DNA of 64,000 bases from JAGLHV01 sp023143305 [NCBI: Clostridia bacterium] (GCA_030637025.1 DAOVVV010000002.1:31799-95798), one strand, 5' to 3'. Shown: positions 25,719-35,050, counted from the stretch's first letter. The notes: a model not told the origin generated them from the sequence alone. Translations and numbers: made by a program.

Positions 25719-25772
25719 AAAATTAACCCAGATTCGTTTACTTTTATGTAAAACAAATCTGGGCTTAATTTT
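25719..25772. terminator. Long inverted repeat downstream of the LRR gene
   Basis: AAAATTAA with CCCAGATT(C)GTTTAC, a short loop, then GTAAAACAAATCTGGG and TTAATTTT form a stem of over 20 pairs with small interruptions. On the plus strand a T-run follows after CATGGTA; on the minus strand the stem ends TTAATTTTC. It may end transcription of the LRR gene. A second short palindrome, AAAACCGGCCGGTTTT, touches the LRR stop codon at 25795-25808. Confidence 0.5.
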
Positions 25773-25807
25773 CATGGTATTTTTTTTAACCTAAAACCGG
25801 CCGGTTT

Positions 25808-27793
25808 TTATTTCTCCCCAAATACACTTTGAGTAATTATAACATCACATTGAGGACAGATTAATTTAAATGACTTATTAATCCAAACCACTGTTTCTTC
25901 TGTAGGATTATTAGCATACAGATAAAAACGTTTCAAATTAATTATTTTAGCAATTTCCTCTGGTATTGTCTGTAGCCGGTTTCCTACTAAATTCAATTCT
26001 TTTAAATTAGTTAAATTACCAATCTGTAACGGAATTTCCGTTAATTGATTAAATGATAAATCTAATTTTGTTAAATTTTTCAAATTCCCAATTTCAGCAG
26101 AAACAGTTATTAATTTATTGCCTGATAAATTTAATTCACTTAAGTTTGGTAAGCTACAGACACTTACGGGAAATTTTACTAAATCATCATTAGCAAACAA
26201 CTCCAATATAGTTAAATCCAACAAGTTATTGATTTCTTCCGGAATTTCCGTTAAATAATTAAGTGATAAATTTAAATATTTTAAATTAGTTAAGTTGCAA
26301 ATTTGCGGCGAAACTTTTGTCAATTTATTAAGCGATAAATTTAACCATTCTAAATTTGATATTTTTCCGATTCCTTGAGGAATTTCCTCCAACCGGTTAA
26401 AAGATAAATCTAACTTTTTTAAACTACTTAGCTTATCAATATCTTCAGGAATTGTATTTATTCGATTAAAAGATAAATCTAATTCTTTCAAATTAGTTAA
26501 CTTAATAATTTCGCGGGGAATAGTCATTAATCCGTTATTATGCAAATTTAATTCCTCTAAATTACTTAAAAGCGTAATCTCCTCAGGAATATCAACTAAT
26601 TGATTATATTGTAAATAAACCCTTCTTAAGTTAACTAACCGGCTAAGTTCTTTGGGAATGCTGGTTAAACGGTTACTAAACAAATGTAACTCTCTTAGAT
26701 TAGATAAATTACTAATTTCCTTAGGAACTCCGGTTAACCTGTTTTCTGATAAATATAGCGATTTTAAATTAACCAAATTACCAATTTCCTCAGGAACTGT
26801 CTTTATTCGATTAATGGATAAATTTAAAAATTCCAAATTAGTTAACTTATCAATATCTTCAGGAATTACAGCCACTTTGTTATTAGACAAGTTCAATTGT
26901 TTCAAATTATTCAAACTACTAACCCGGACAGGTATTTTTCTTATTTTGTTATTAGCTAAACTTAGAGTTTTTAAATTAGTTAAATTATCTAATTCCGCGG
27001 GAAAGCCTTTTAGTCTATTATTGTTTAAATTTAACCACTTTAAATTACTTAGCAAACTTAATTCCCCTGAAATCTTTTTTATTTTATTATTATCTAAATT
27101 TAACCATTCTAAATTAGTAAGTCTACTAAATTCTCCCGGAATTTCTTTTAGTTCGTTACTATGTAAATTTAACCATTTCAAATTAGTTAAATTATCAATT
27201 TGTGCAGAAATTTCCTCTATTTTATTAGAAGACAAATCCAGCGCTGTTAAATTAGTCAAATTTATAATTTCTCCGGGAAATTTTTTTAGTTTATTCCCTG
27301 ATAAATTTAATCGCTTTAACCCGGTCAAGTTTCTAATTTCTTCAGGAATGCTGGTTAAATTATTCTCCGATAAATCTAATTCCGACAAATTATCCAGTTT
27401 AAATATTTCCGGAGGAAATTCTGTTAACTTTTTACCACGCAAACTAAATTTCCTCAAACCAACATCAGGAATAACTTTCGAAGAAATCTTCGATTCTGTT
27501 TTATTCTCGGTTTTCGTTATTATTTTTTTACCCAATAGAGACGATATTTTCTTCGTCAAAGAAAGCTCCTCTTTACCATAATCTTTTTGGGGACGGCTTT
27601 GAGAACGGCTTACTATTCTTTCAAGTCGTTTTTCAAGTTCTACATCAGCAGATGAAATCTGATTTTCTATTTCAACCATGTTTTTGTTCGTCTTTTCTTT
27701 CTCATCTACTACTTCTTTTTCCTTTTTTGCACAACCTACTAAAATAATTCCTAAAACAATAATAAATCCGATATTTATTATTTTTTTCACCAT
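25808..27793 (-). CDS. Leucine-rich-repeat lipoprotein, about 23 repeats
   Basis: A 661-residue surface or periplasmic lipoprotein. The signal MVKKIINIGFIIVLGIILVGC has a clear lipobox. Residues 22-110 are a charged, coil-like linker. From about residue 113 to 635 there are 23 leucine-rich repeats with a regular 23-residue period (LTNLKWLNLHSNELKEIP pattern), closest to the bacterial/Ras-suppressor-like LRR class, all in one uninterrupted solenoid. The C-terminus carries CPQC. Proteins of this build bind partners, often proteins or host molecules, but no specific target is evident. It has a good ribosome binding site (AAGGAGG) and a palindromic operator-like site upstream. Homologous repeats could recombine, so copy number may vary. 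Confidence 0.9.
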   Translation of the reverse strand: MVKKIINIGFIIVLGIILVGCAKKEKEVVDEKEKTNKNMVEIENQISSADVELEKRLERIVSRSQSRPQKDYGKEELSLTKKISSLLGKKIITKTENKTESKISSKVIPDVGLRKFSLRGKKLTEFPPEIFKLDNLSELDLSENNLTSIPEEIRNLTGLKRLNLSGNKLKKFPGEIINLTNLTALDLSSNKIEEISAQIDNLTNLKWLNLHSNELKEIPGEFSRLTNLEWLNLDNNKIKKISGELSLLSNLKWLNLNNNRLKGFPAELDNLTNLKTLSLANNKIRKIPVRVSSLNNLKQLNLSNNKVAVIPEDIDKLTNLEFLNLSINRIKTVPEEIGNLVNLKSLYLSENRLTGVPKEISNLSNLRELHLFSNRLTSIPKELSRLVNLRRVYLQYNQLVDIPEEITLLSNLEELNLHNNGLMTIPREIIKLTNLKELDLSFNRINTIPEDIDKLSSLKKLDLSFNRLEEIPQGIGKISNLEWLNLSLNKLTKVSPQICNLTNLKYLNLSLNYLTEIPEEINNLLDLTILELFANDDLVKFPVSVCSLPNLSELNLSGNKLITVSAEIGNLKNLTKLDLSFNQLTEIPLQIGNLTNLKELNLVGNRLQTIPEEIAKIINLKRFYLYANNPTEETVVWINKSFKLICPQCDVIITQSVFGEK

Positions 27794-27854
27794 AACTAAA
27801 ACCCTCCTTATTAAAACTTCATAAATATTGCTTAATTAATACTTAAATATTGTT

Positions 27855-27877
27855 TAGTATTGTTTAAAACAATACTA
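27855..27877. promoter_or_regulatory. Perfect 23-bp palindrome upstream of the LRR gene (possible operator)
   Basis: TAGTATTGTTT and AAACAATACTA are exact inverted 11-bp arms around a single base, 62-84 bp before the LRR start codon. One arm could overlap a -35 box (TTGTTT, 17 bp, TATTTA), making repression by a dimeric regulator plausible. AT-rich sequence makes palindromes common, so this is a candidate only. Confidence 0.45.
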
Positions 27878-27949
27878 TATTTTCCATTTTAAAACAAGTC
27901 TTTTTTTTTAAAAAATAGTAGGATAGCAGAAGAGATTAATCCTTTCAAC

Positions 27950-28666
27950 TCAATACGCAGCAAATAATCTTTCTATTTGTTTCGGCATTTTTTGACTTAT
28001 GGCAAAGGTCACAAAATTAACAAAACAATCAAGAACAATAAGTGCATTAATACTTGCGTCTTCCCTTTGAACTGCAGAAATCCTTTTACAAAAACTTTTA
28101 TTAACTATTTGAATATCATCATATATATTAACTAGTTTTTTCAATCCCCAATCCGGCACCCTACCTTGTTTAAACAAAAAATATTGAGCAAACAAATACA
28201 TTGTTAAGACACGATATCTTGTTTCTTCTTCCGTAGCAAAGGGTAAATGATAACAAATCATCGGCTTTAATTTTTCCATAATAGGACAGCCGGTGGTAAC
28301 CATATATATGCCCATTAAAGAACTTAACCCTTTCTGCAAAGTTGTATATTTCATATATTTTCTTGCTTCAGTCGAAATTATTACCTTTACTTTGTCATAA
28401 GACATCCAGGAAGAAAAAGAATTAATTATATCAACAAGACTTAGTGCTATCGGACAAAACTTATGCTCTTTCTCATTTAAAGAACAATTGGGACATTTAA
28501 AAAAATTTAACTTCGCCCATTCAGAATATATTTTACTTTCTTTTCGCTGTATTAAACTTAAATTTTTTCTATCAAGAATAATTTTAAATTCCTTTTCTAC
28601 CCCATTATCAAATATAAACTTATAGCAATAAGTAAGTATCCTCTGTTCCTTGTCTATGTTATCCAT
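27950..28666 (-). CDS. CPNC-motif protein of unknown function (DUF6901-like), copy 1
   Basis: A 238-residue soluble protein. The N-terminal part is a strand pair (YKFIFDNGVEKEFKIIL), followed by a CPNCSL...FCPIAL cysteine cluster (about residues 55-72) that could bind zinc, then a mostly helical domain containing TLQKGLSSLMGIYMV, CPIMEKLKPMICYHLPFAT, and EETRYRVLTMYLFAQYFLF. I recall the same conserved words in a family listed as DUF6901, but the accession should be checked. A clear paralogue lies at 32427..33155. No function is known. A TTGACA/TAGAAT promoter precedes it. Confidence 0.65.
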   Translation of the reverse strand: MDNIDKEQRILTYCYKFIFDNGVEKEFKIILDRKNLSLIQRKESKIYSEWAKLNFFKCPNCSLNEKEHKFCPIALSLVDIINSFSSWMSYDKVKVIISTEARKYMKYTTLQKGLSSLMGIYMVTTGCPIMEKLKPMICYHLPFATEEETRYRVLTMYLFAQYFLFKQGRVPDWGLKKLVNIYDDIQIVNKSFCKRISAVQREDASINALIVLDCFVNFVTFAISQKMPKQIERLFAAY

Positions 28667-28966
28667 TTATTATACTATCCCTTTGAACATTAATAAATCT
28701 ATTATTATCAACAAATAAATTCTACTATAATCTCTTCTTTCTTGTCAATAATAAATAAGTTCATCTAAATAAAAAATTAATCTTCCTTTGTTCTATTATG
28801 TTAAATATTTTAAATACGCCCTAAAAAAATAATGTACTAACGACACTAATATGACACTTATTATTACCTCAACTACTATCTCCGGAAAAAACCGGTAACT
28901 GCAATTAACTAGAGCAGTACCTGAAACAAAAGGATGTTTTTTTCCCATCAAGCTGATTCTTGCCTA
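28667..28966. other. Intergenic region between paralogue 1 and the glycosidase
   Basis: About 300 bp. The first 80 bp hold the paralogue's promoter; the remainder is AT-rich with no recognisable gene or repeat. I see no terminator with a T-run for the glycosidase gene. Confidence 0.5.
28719..28748 (-). promoter_or_regulatory. Sigma70-type promoter for CPNC protein copy 1
   Basis: TTGACA and TAGAAT are separated by 18 bp on the minus strand, about 55 bp before the ATG at 28666. Confidence 0.65.
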
Positions 28967-30880
28967 TTATCTCCACAACTGTTTATAAACAAAATATGCC
29001 TGTCTCAAATCACGCAGAAACGGACTACTTTTTCCATTTCCCTGCCCAACAATACCTAACCATTCTTCCTGACTCCAGCCATCCGGAAAAGCCATCTCAC
29101 AAGTTGGTTCATTATTCTGTATATTTAATGGATCTCCACGGGTATCTTTCCACCACTCATCCAACCATTCAAAAACTATCCCTCCAATTGCATTTCCTTC
29201 ACCCTGTTTTCCCACTGAATTATATAAAATATCCTTCCAGCAATTATGATGATATTTTGCTTGTGCATCTTCATCCATTCCCTTTCCTGTAGCATACGCA
29301 TCACATCCGAATTCGGTAATAAGTATTGGGCGATTAATTAATTTACGAGCCTTAATCCATAACAACCCAAATCCACCAGCCCCGGAATATTCATTTACTC
29401 CTATAAAATCAAGCTCCGGAGCATAAACTGCATAGGTTTCAATAAGTCCTAAACCAACATTTCCTACACCCACAATATGTTCAGGGTCCAGTTCGTGAAT
29501 CATTTTTGCCGTTTTATTAAGAAATTTTGCATAAATTTTAGGTTGTAAAGAAGCTCTGGTTCTGCTTGCATTTACTCCCGTACAATCAAAAGACATATTG
29601 TTTTCATTACCCAGAATATATCCCAATAGCCACGGTTCATCTCTGTATTCCAACACAGTTTGACGCACGGCATCTTCCATCTTTTCACACTGTCTGAAAT
29701 CACTATAATCCGTTCCGTCCTCCCAATCTGCCCCGGAATAAATGGTATAAGCTCCAAACGGATTACAAAGGAATACCCCTATACCATAAGTATTATACAT
29801 GTCACAAAGTAGTTTTTTATTTAAAAGAGTATTATCAAAAAGACGAATTGTATTACATCCCATTTCTTTAAGTAATTTAAAATCACCAATAATTTTTTCA
29901 TTCTTATCTTTTTTATTATTACGATTTTTATCTACCCATGTTTCATATGCCGTATCGATTAAACCATTATTGTTTTCATCTGCTTTCATCCAATTCCATC
30001 GATAATCTTTACCGGTTTTGGTTGGACTATACTGCACTCCGCGTACCAAAAATGGTTTTCCTTTAACCTGCAATTCCCAATGTCCATTTTCGTATTGAAC
30101 ACAGCTTACTTTTCCACCCCGGCGTTGTATTATTTTAAGTTTATTAATATCAAAGCACCCTTCCTTATTTTTGCCTGTGGGATAAGGAATTAACCGTCCA
30201 GGGGTTACTGCTACACGGGTTTTGTGGGGATCCCCATCAGCAGACTTCTTTATTTTAACATAAGCATCTACCAGTTTAATTTTAAGTTTGGGATGCTTCC
30301 GGGTTAAATTAATAATTGCACTCCAGGAAGCAGGAGCAATAAACCATGCCCAAAAACCTTCACGATTCCAACACTTTGAACGGGGAAAAAAAATCATTGC
30401 CGCCCGATAGGCTTTAATGGCATGATGGTAAAGGCCTGCATTTTCTAACGCCTTTGCTGTAAAAAACAACTTCACCCCCGGATCTTCATTTGCTGTTGCC
30501 CAAACAAAAAAATCGGCAGCTGGGTCCGATGTGTCAACATGATCCCACTGTCCACCTTTAAGTCTCCCTTCTTTTCTTAGTTTTCTATATAATTTATTCT
30601 TTGTCACAGATTCTAAATTGGGGAAAATACCTTCACCCACAGCTCTAGCCAAGCCTTTTTCGTCCCTTACTACAAATTTATAATCGCAAGTCCCTACATT
30701 TTTGAATTCACCATATCTTTCATATTGTACAATTTTTTCTGTCCCGCATTCAGCAAGCTTAAAAAACGGCTTTTTTTGTCCTTTAGCTCCTTCACATTGT
30801 TTATGAAAACAGTTATTCATAGAACAAAACCAGACAATTAACAATAAAAATTTTAATAATTTAATTTCAAATTTATCCAT
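28967..30880 (-). CDS. Secreted clan GH-A glycoside hydrolase-like protein
   Basis: A 637-residue exported protein. A hydrophobic N-terminus (about residues 7-24, KLLKFLLLIVWFCSMNNC) is a signal sequence with a possible lipid-modified cysteine. Residues 60-260 are not recognised and include a short TPR-like stretch. From about residue 275 there is a TIM-barrel hydrolase: KPFLVRGVQYSP, EMGCNTIRLFD, LGYILGNENNMSFD (acid/base glutamate) and PILITEFGCDAY (nucleophile glutamate), the GH2/GH5-type arrangement. An insert between the first two barrel strands has two calcium-loop-like segments (DENNNGLIDTA and DKNRNNKKDKNEK). Substrate cannot be inferred. The next gene is a rhomboid-fold membrane protein. 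Confidence 0.78.
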   Translation of the reverse strand: MDKFEIKLLKFLLLIVWFCSMNNCFHKQCEGAKGQKKPFFKLAECGTEKIVQYERYGEFKNVGTCDYKFVVRDEKGLARAVGEGIFPNLESVTKNKLYRKLRKEGRLKGGQWDHVDTSDPAADFFVWATANEDPGVKLFFTAKALENAGLYHHAIKAYRAAMIFFPRSKCWNREGFWAWFIAPASWSAIINLTRKHPKLKIKLVDAYVKIKKSADGDPHKTRVAVTPGRLIPYPTGKNKEGCFDINKLKIIQRRGGKVSCVQYENGHWELQVKGKPFLVRGVQYSPTKTGKDYRWNWMKADENNNGLIDTAYETWVDKNRNNKKDKNEKIIGDFKLLKEMGCNTIRLFDNTLLNKKLLCDMYNTYGIGVFLCNPFGAYTIYSGADWEDGTDYSDFRQCEKMEDAVRQTVLEYRDEPWLLGYILGNENNMSFDCTGVNASRTRASLQPKIYAKFLNKTAKMIHELDPEHIVGVGNVGLGLIETYAVYAPELDFIGVNEYSGAGGFGLLWIKARKLINRPILITEFGCDAYATGKGMDEDAQAKYHHNCWKDILYNSVGKQGEGNAIGGIVFEWLDEWWKDTRGDPLNIQNNEPTCEMAFPDGWSQEEWLGIVGQGNGKSSPFLRDLRQAYFVYKQLWR

Positions 30881-30959
30881 TATTTAAACCGCCTTTTTGA
30901 TAAGAAAGACATTGACACTATCAATGCATAGCTCTTCACGAATGATGCACTCCACACCT

Positions 30960-31763
30960 TTATTTATGTTCATGACTTTCAAGATGTTCCAGGCAATATT
31001 CTTTCCCATCAGAACAGATATTACATACACGAAATTCAAGATTAGAATCGTCATTTTCCGTCTTTCCACAAATAAAACATTTATGTAAAGATTCTTTTTC
31101 TAATTGGGAAAAAAGCGATAATGCTTTTCGTTTACGATGCATTAATTTTATATTTCCGATAATTTCGCCTCCAAAAAAAAGAAGGTAATTTAAAATAGCT
31201 GTTACTATCACCAGTTTTGTAGTTAAAGAACCAAAAAGAATATTGAACATAATAATCAACCAACTTATTATTGCTAAATATTTCACTTTAATCGGAATAA
31301 TGAAAAACAAATAAACAATAAAGTCAGGATATAAAGTAGCAAAAGCAAGAAATAAGGATATATTAAGAAATATATTGGTAATATGGATAGAGGGAAAACA
31401 AAAACCAATCAGGGTAGTACTTATCATTCCGATTAAATAATATAAGTTAAAACGAAAACTTCCCCATTCTGTCTCCAGTGCCGTTCCTACAAAATAAAGA
31501 AAATAAAGCATAAAAAATATAAATAGAAAATGTGTAGACGGTGGAATAAAAAGATAAGTAAAAACGCGCCAAACCTGTCCCTTAAAAACTTTTCTTACAT
31601 TCAATGTCAATAAATTTATATAACCCGGGTTAAAATAATTCAAAATATAAACAAAAGCATTGAAACTTACTATGTACATCGTAAGGTCTCTAATTGCAAA
31701 CTGTCCATAACGCCGCTGAAGTCTATTAAGCAATTTCTCAAACCAATACTCAATTCGGACCAT
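30960..31763 (-). CDS. Rhomboid-fold membrane protein lacking catalytic dyad, with C-terminal zinc finger
   Basis: A 267-residue protein with about six membrane helices in the rhomboid order. The hallmark TM1-TM3 pattern is present (WRVFTYLFIP...FVGTALETEWGSFRFNLYYLIG). However, the GxSx catalytic serine motif of TM4 is absent (ITNIFLNISLFLAFATLYP) and the TM6 histidine is replaced (ILNYLLFFGGE), so it is a pseudo-protease like derlins or iRhoms. The C-terminal 50 residues are a soluble zinc-binding module, CFICGK...CNICSDGKEYCLEH. It is probably a membrane scaffold or quality-control factor. It shares an operon-like position with the upstream paralogue and the downstream glycosidase. Confidence 0.75.
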   Translation of the reverse strand: MVRIEYWFEKLLNRLQRRYGQFAIRDLTMYIVSFNAFVYILNYFNPGYINLLTLNVRKVFKGQVWRVFTYLFIPPSTHFLFIFFMLYFLYFVGTALETEWGSFRFNLYYLIGMISTTLIGFCFPSIHITNIFLNISLFLAFATLYPDFIVYLFFIIPIKVKYLAIISWLIIMFNILFGSLTTKLVIVTAILNYLLFFGGEIIGNIKLMHRKRKALSLFSQLEKESLHKCFICGKTENDDSNLEFRVCNICSDGKEYCLEHLESHEHK

Positions 31764-31829
31764 TCTTTTCTTTCTCCGGCATAAAAAAATTAATTACATT
31801 TTATTTACTTCGTATTCTCTTAATTAATT

Positions 31830-31869
31830 AAACTCAAGTTTTGTCTTTCAATACACAAAACTTGAGTTT
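31830..31869. terminator. Perfect 15-bp stem-loop, possible terminator
   Basis: AAACTCAAGTTTTGT and ACAAAACTTGAGTTT pair completely around a 10-base loop. On the minus strand it follows repeat B and the CPNC paralogue and precedes the rhomboid gene by about 67 bp. The tail TTTAATTAATT is only partly T-rich, so either termination or RNA stabilisation is possible. Confidence 0.5.
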
Positions 31870-32081
31870 ATCAACAAAGGTTCTTTTTAGTAAACTTTAA
31901 ACAAATTACCCTTTACCAACTTAAAATTAGTCAATATTCGGTTCTTTTCGTTAGTGTCAAGATTTATTCCGACTTTCATCTTTAAGCACAGTTTTTTTTC
32001 CGCAGATATAATAAAAGGCATATTATATTGGGAACTTTCGTAAATAATGCGGAATAATACGCCAACTAAAAAAAATTAAAA

Positions 32082-32250
32082 AATAAAGGTAAAATGTGTT
32101 TTTAACGATTTAGTAAATTTTAATAAAAATAAGCGTTTAAAAAATGGGCTTGTTTTGAGAGTATCACCGAGTCGTTCTTTTTTAATTTATTTTTGGGTAC
32201 CTATAGGGTAAAATCACACATTCAGAGAGGAACTTATTTCCGTCTTTATT
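32082..32250 (+). repeat. Dispersed repeat family B, copy 1
   Basis: Begins AATAAAGGTAAAATGTGTTT and ends TTCCGTCTTTATT, so the ends are degenerate inverted repeats. It has the conserved interior words AACGATTTAG, AATAAGCG and TTATTTTTGGGTACC...AGGGTAAAAT. 169 bp, no coding potential. Confidence 0.8.
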
Positions 32251-32426
32251 ATACACTCTTATTGATTAAACCTTTTACCGGAATACTTCCCTTCGATTAC
32301 ACTCAGTATTCTTTTAATAAGCAAAAGTCGAACAATTTTATCAAATTATTTACAAAAGAACCTTTTATTTTTAAAAGTCAAAAGAACATTTATACTATTT
32401 TTTTTAAATTTATTTATTTTCATAAA

Positions 32427-33155
32427 CTATTTTTCTTCAAAATATGTATTAAATAAAACTTTTATTTCCTCCATCATATTCTCATTTATCGAAATACTCA
32501 CAAAATCCGCAAAACAATCAAGAACAACAAGAGCATTAATATTTGCATCCTTACTTTGAATAGCCCAAATTCTCTTGCAAAAGCTTTTATTTAGAATTTG
32601 GATATCATTATAAATTTTAACTAATTTTTTTAACTCCCAATCCGGTTCTTTACCACGTTTAAATAGAAAATATTGGGCAAGCAAATACATAGAAATTACC
32701 CGATATTTTGTCTCTTCCTGAGTTGCAAAAGGTAGATGATAAGGAATCATTGGTTTTAATTTTGCCATAATAGAACAATCACTGGCAGCCATACATAAGC
32801 CAATCAAAGAACTCAACCCTTTTTGTAATGTAACACATTTTATATATTTTCTCGCTGCTGTTTCAATTATTATATCAATTTTGTCATGCGACTTAAAATC
32901 AGAAAAAAAATCAAATATTTCAATAAGATTTCCTGCAACAGGACATACTCGATATTGATTTTCATCCAAAGAACAATTAGGACATTTACAAAAATTTAAC
33001 TTTGCCCATTCAGGATACACTCTTTTATGTTTTTTTTGAATTAAATTTAAAGTATCCTTATTAAGTAAAACCTTAAATTCTTTTTCCACATTATTTTCTA
33101 ATATAAACTTATAATTATAAACAATTACCTCATTATTATTACTTGAATCAAACAC
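32427..33155 (-). CDS. CPNC-motif protein of unknown function (DUF6901-like), copy 2
   Basis: A 242-residue paralogue of 27950..28666, aligning without large gaps. Shared blocks include VEKEFK, EWAKLNF-KCPNCSL, TLQKGLSSL-G, KLKPMI-YHLPFAT-EET-YRV, AQYFLFK, NKSFCKRI and ALVVLDCF. The cysteine cluster is conserved (CPNCSL...VCPVAG), whereas one CPIM motif becomes CSIM. It is followed on its 3' side by repeat B copy 1. Function is unknown; a helical domain with a small zinc-like cluster is what can be seen. Confidence 0.65.
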   Translation of the reverse strand: MFDSSNNNEVIVYNYKFILENNVEKEFKVLLNKDTLNLIQKKHKRVYPEWAKLNFCKCPNCSLDENQYRVCPVAGNLIEIFDFFSDFKSHDKIDIIIETAARKYIKCVTLQKGLSSLIGLCMAASDCSIMAKLKPMIPYHLPFATQEETKYRVISMYLLAQYFLFKRGKEPDWELKKLVKIYNDIQILNKSFCKRIWAIQSKDANINALVVLDCFADFVSISINENMMEEIKVLFNTYFEEK

Positions 33156-33258
33156 AATAGTATCCTTTTAATTTTAGCAATTTTTTAGTTTTAATTCTTT
33201 CTCTTCTCTAATCTATCATTTATCTACTCTGTTATTTTAAAAGTTAATCCAAAACACC

Positions 33259-34983
33259 TTATTCTGTATATTCTTTCAAAAACTTACTACGGGAAGGATG
33301 CCTTAACTTTCTTATCGCCTTTGCCTCAATTTGTCTCACTCGTTCCCGGGTAACGCTAAAAATTCGCCCTACTTCTTCCAATGTACGAGGATAACCCTCC
33401 CCTATACCAAAACGCAATTTAATAATTTCTGCTTCACGAGGAGCTAAAGTAGAAAGGATTTTTTCTATTTCCATACGACGAAGTAACCCTGTTGCCGATT
33501 GGGCAGGCGAAACATGAGCTTTATCTTCTATAAAATCTTCCAGGTAACTATCTTCCTCCTCTCCTATTGGAGTAGAAAGAGAAATAGGCTCCTGTATTAT
33601 CTTTAATATTCCACGCACTTTATCCGCTGATATCTTCATTTCTTTGACATATTCTCTAATACGGGGATCCCTTCCATGTTCCTGCCGATATTTACGTGTA
33701 ATTCTGGATAATTTACTTATAACTTCCTTCATATGGACAGGGATACGAATAGTTCTTGCTTGATCTGCGATAGCCCGGTTTATCGCCTGTCTAATCCACC
33801 AGGTAGCATAAGTAGAAAATTTAAACCCTCTTTTATACTCAAATCTATCCACTGCTTTCATTAACCCTACGCTTCCTTCCTGTATTAAATCAAGAAGGGA
33901 TAAACTTGGATTAACATGTTTTTTGGCTATGCTAACTACTAATCGTAAATTTGCTTTTACTAATTTCATTTTTTCTTTTAAAAGCACTTTCTTTAAATAA
34001 ATAATTCTTTCATTTACAGTTTTAATATCTTCTATAGACATACCTGTAGAATCTTTAATTCGCGCTATACGGGCTATAGCATTCTTAAAATTACGCACTA
34101 TTTTTTCTGCCTGATGCAAAGATAAACCAGACTGTTTTTTAAACTTATAGTCACTCAATACACCTCTTTTAAGCGCTCGATGAAGTTTTTTAACTTCACT
34201 ATAAGGAATCTTCATTTTTCGTTCAGCAAATCTTATTTCTTCTTCGCTTTCAATTACACGTTGTGCAACCTGACATATTTTGTTTCTTAGTTTGTTAAGT
34301 CTATCTGTATTTAAATTTAATTTTATAATTCGTCTAATAATGTCTTTTTTTATTTTTTCTCTTTCATTCTCCAGTTTTTTACGTGTTAAATCACTTATTT
34401 TTCCACAAAGTCTCTTTTTGTAGCTTTCTATTTTTCTTTCGCCCTTATTAATCTCTTTACTTGCTTCCTTTACTTTAAGGTGCATCTTTCGTAAAGAAGA
34501 TTTTGACTTTTTCCCTCTGGGCATCAACTCTTTAGGATTCATCTCATTATCCTGCAACATTGTACTCCAATTTTTTATCTCTTTAAGCGTTATAGGTGAT
34601 TCCAAAATTAAAGTCTGGAGCTGTTGTTCATTTTCCTTGATACTTCTGGCCAAATTTATTTCCTCTTCTCGTGTTAAAAGAGAAACCCTGCCCATCTCAC
34701 TTAAATACATCCTTACTGAATCACCTGTTTTAAGTTGTTCAATTTCCGGAAAATTTTCTCCTACAGAAACTTCCGGTGCTGACTCTCCATAAGGTCTTTC
34801 CGGTAAAGGAGCATTTTTTTCTAATACTTCAATTCCTAAATCAAAAATTTCATCCAAAAACTCATCAATTTCTTCCGGAGAAACTACACTTTCCGGAAGC
34901 TTTTCATTTATCTGTGCATAAGTTAAATAACCTGTTCCCTTACCCTGTTCAATCAATTTTTTCATTTCTTTTGATTTACTCAC
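33259..34983 (-). CDS. rpoD: RNA polymerase housekeeping sigma factor
   Basis: A 574-residue sigma70. Region 1.1 is present ([23 protein letters not shown]), then 1.2 ([21 protein letters not shown]), a variable charged non-conserved region, 2.1-2.4 ([40 protein letters not shown]), region 3 and a 4.2 helix-turn-helix ([21 protein letters not shown]). The start is GTG at 34983 with GGGGTG upstream. It is the last gene of the HIT, rpsU, NIF3, dnaG, rpoD run. The promoters I list in this window have consensus -35/-10 boxes as expected for this factor. Confidence 0.97.
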   Translation of the reverse strand: MSKSKEMKKLIEQGKGTGYLTYAQINEKLPESVVSPEEIDEFLDEIFDLGIEVLEKNAPLPERPYGESAPEVSVGENFPEIEQLKTGDSVRMYLSEMGRVSLLTREEEINLARSIKENEQQLQTLILESPITLKEIKNWSTMLQDNEMNPKELMPRGKKSKSSLRKMHLKVKEASKEINKGERKIESYKKRLCGKISDLTRKKLENEREKIKKDIIRRIIKLNLNTDRLNKLRNKICQVAQRVIESEEEIRFAERKMKIPYSEVKKLHRALKRGVLSDYKFKKQSGLSLHQAEKIVRNFKNAIARIARIKDSTGMSIEDIKTVNERIIYLKKVLLKEKMKLVKANLRLVVSIAKKHVNPSLSLLDLIQEGSVGLMKAVDRFEYKRGFKFSTYATWWIRQAINRAIADQARTIRIPVHMKEVISKLSRITRKYRQEHGRDPRIREYVKEMKISADKVRGILKIIQEPISLSTPIGEEEDSYLEDFIEDKAHVSPAQSATGLLRRMEIEKILSTLAPREAEIIKLRFGIGEGYPRTLEEVGRIFSVTRERVRQIEAKAIRKLRHPSRSKFLKEYTE

Positions 34984-35028
34984 AAAAACACCCCGCTTAT
35001 ATTAAAAATTTATTTATTAATGATAAAG

Positions 35029-35050
35029 CCCCGATTAAATTTTACCGGGG
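35029..35050. other. Stem-loop between dnaG and rpoD
   Basis: CCCCG and CGGGG pair around a 12-base AT loop, and further short inverted repeats (GGTTTT/AAAACC, TTAAAATC/GATTTTAA) follow before dnaG. A processing or attenuation site in the dnaG-rpoD intergenic region is known from E. coli; here that role is an inference. Confidence 0.4.

Larger units (their letters stand above)
31764..32426. other. Intergenic region with hairpin and repeat B copy 1
   Basis: A 663-bp gap between the rhomboid-like gene and the second CPNC protein. It contains a perfect 15-bp stem-loop (31830-31869) and repeat B copy 1 (32082-32250), listed separately. A TTGACA on the minus strand at 31955-31960 has only a poor -10 (TATTGA), so promoter status is unclear. 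The remaining AT-rich sequence shows nothing recognisable; an 88-codon plus-strand frame here overlaps the repeat and has no homology pattern. Confidence 0.55.

Noticed and set aside
26652-27581. 309-codon plus-strand frame opposite the LRR gene
   Set aside because: It is open only because the 23-residue repeat excludes antisense stops; it has no ribosome binding site or family pattern.
28960-29292. 110-codon plus-strand frame opposite the glycosidase
   Set aside because: Antisense to a gene with clear catalytic motifs; no start signal.
32193-32456. 87-codon plus-strand frame upstream of CPNC protein copy 2
   Set aside because: It starts in repeat B and ends inside the paralogue; no coding pattern.
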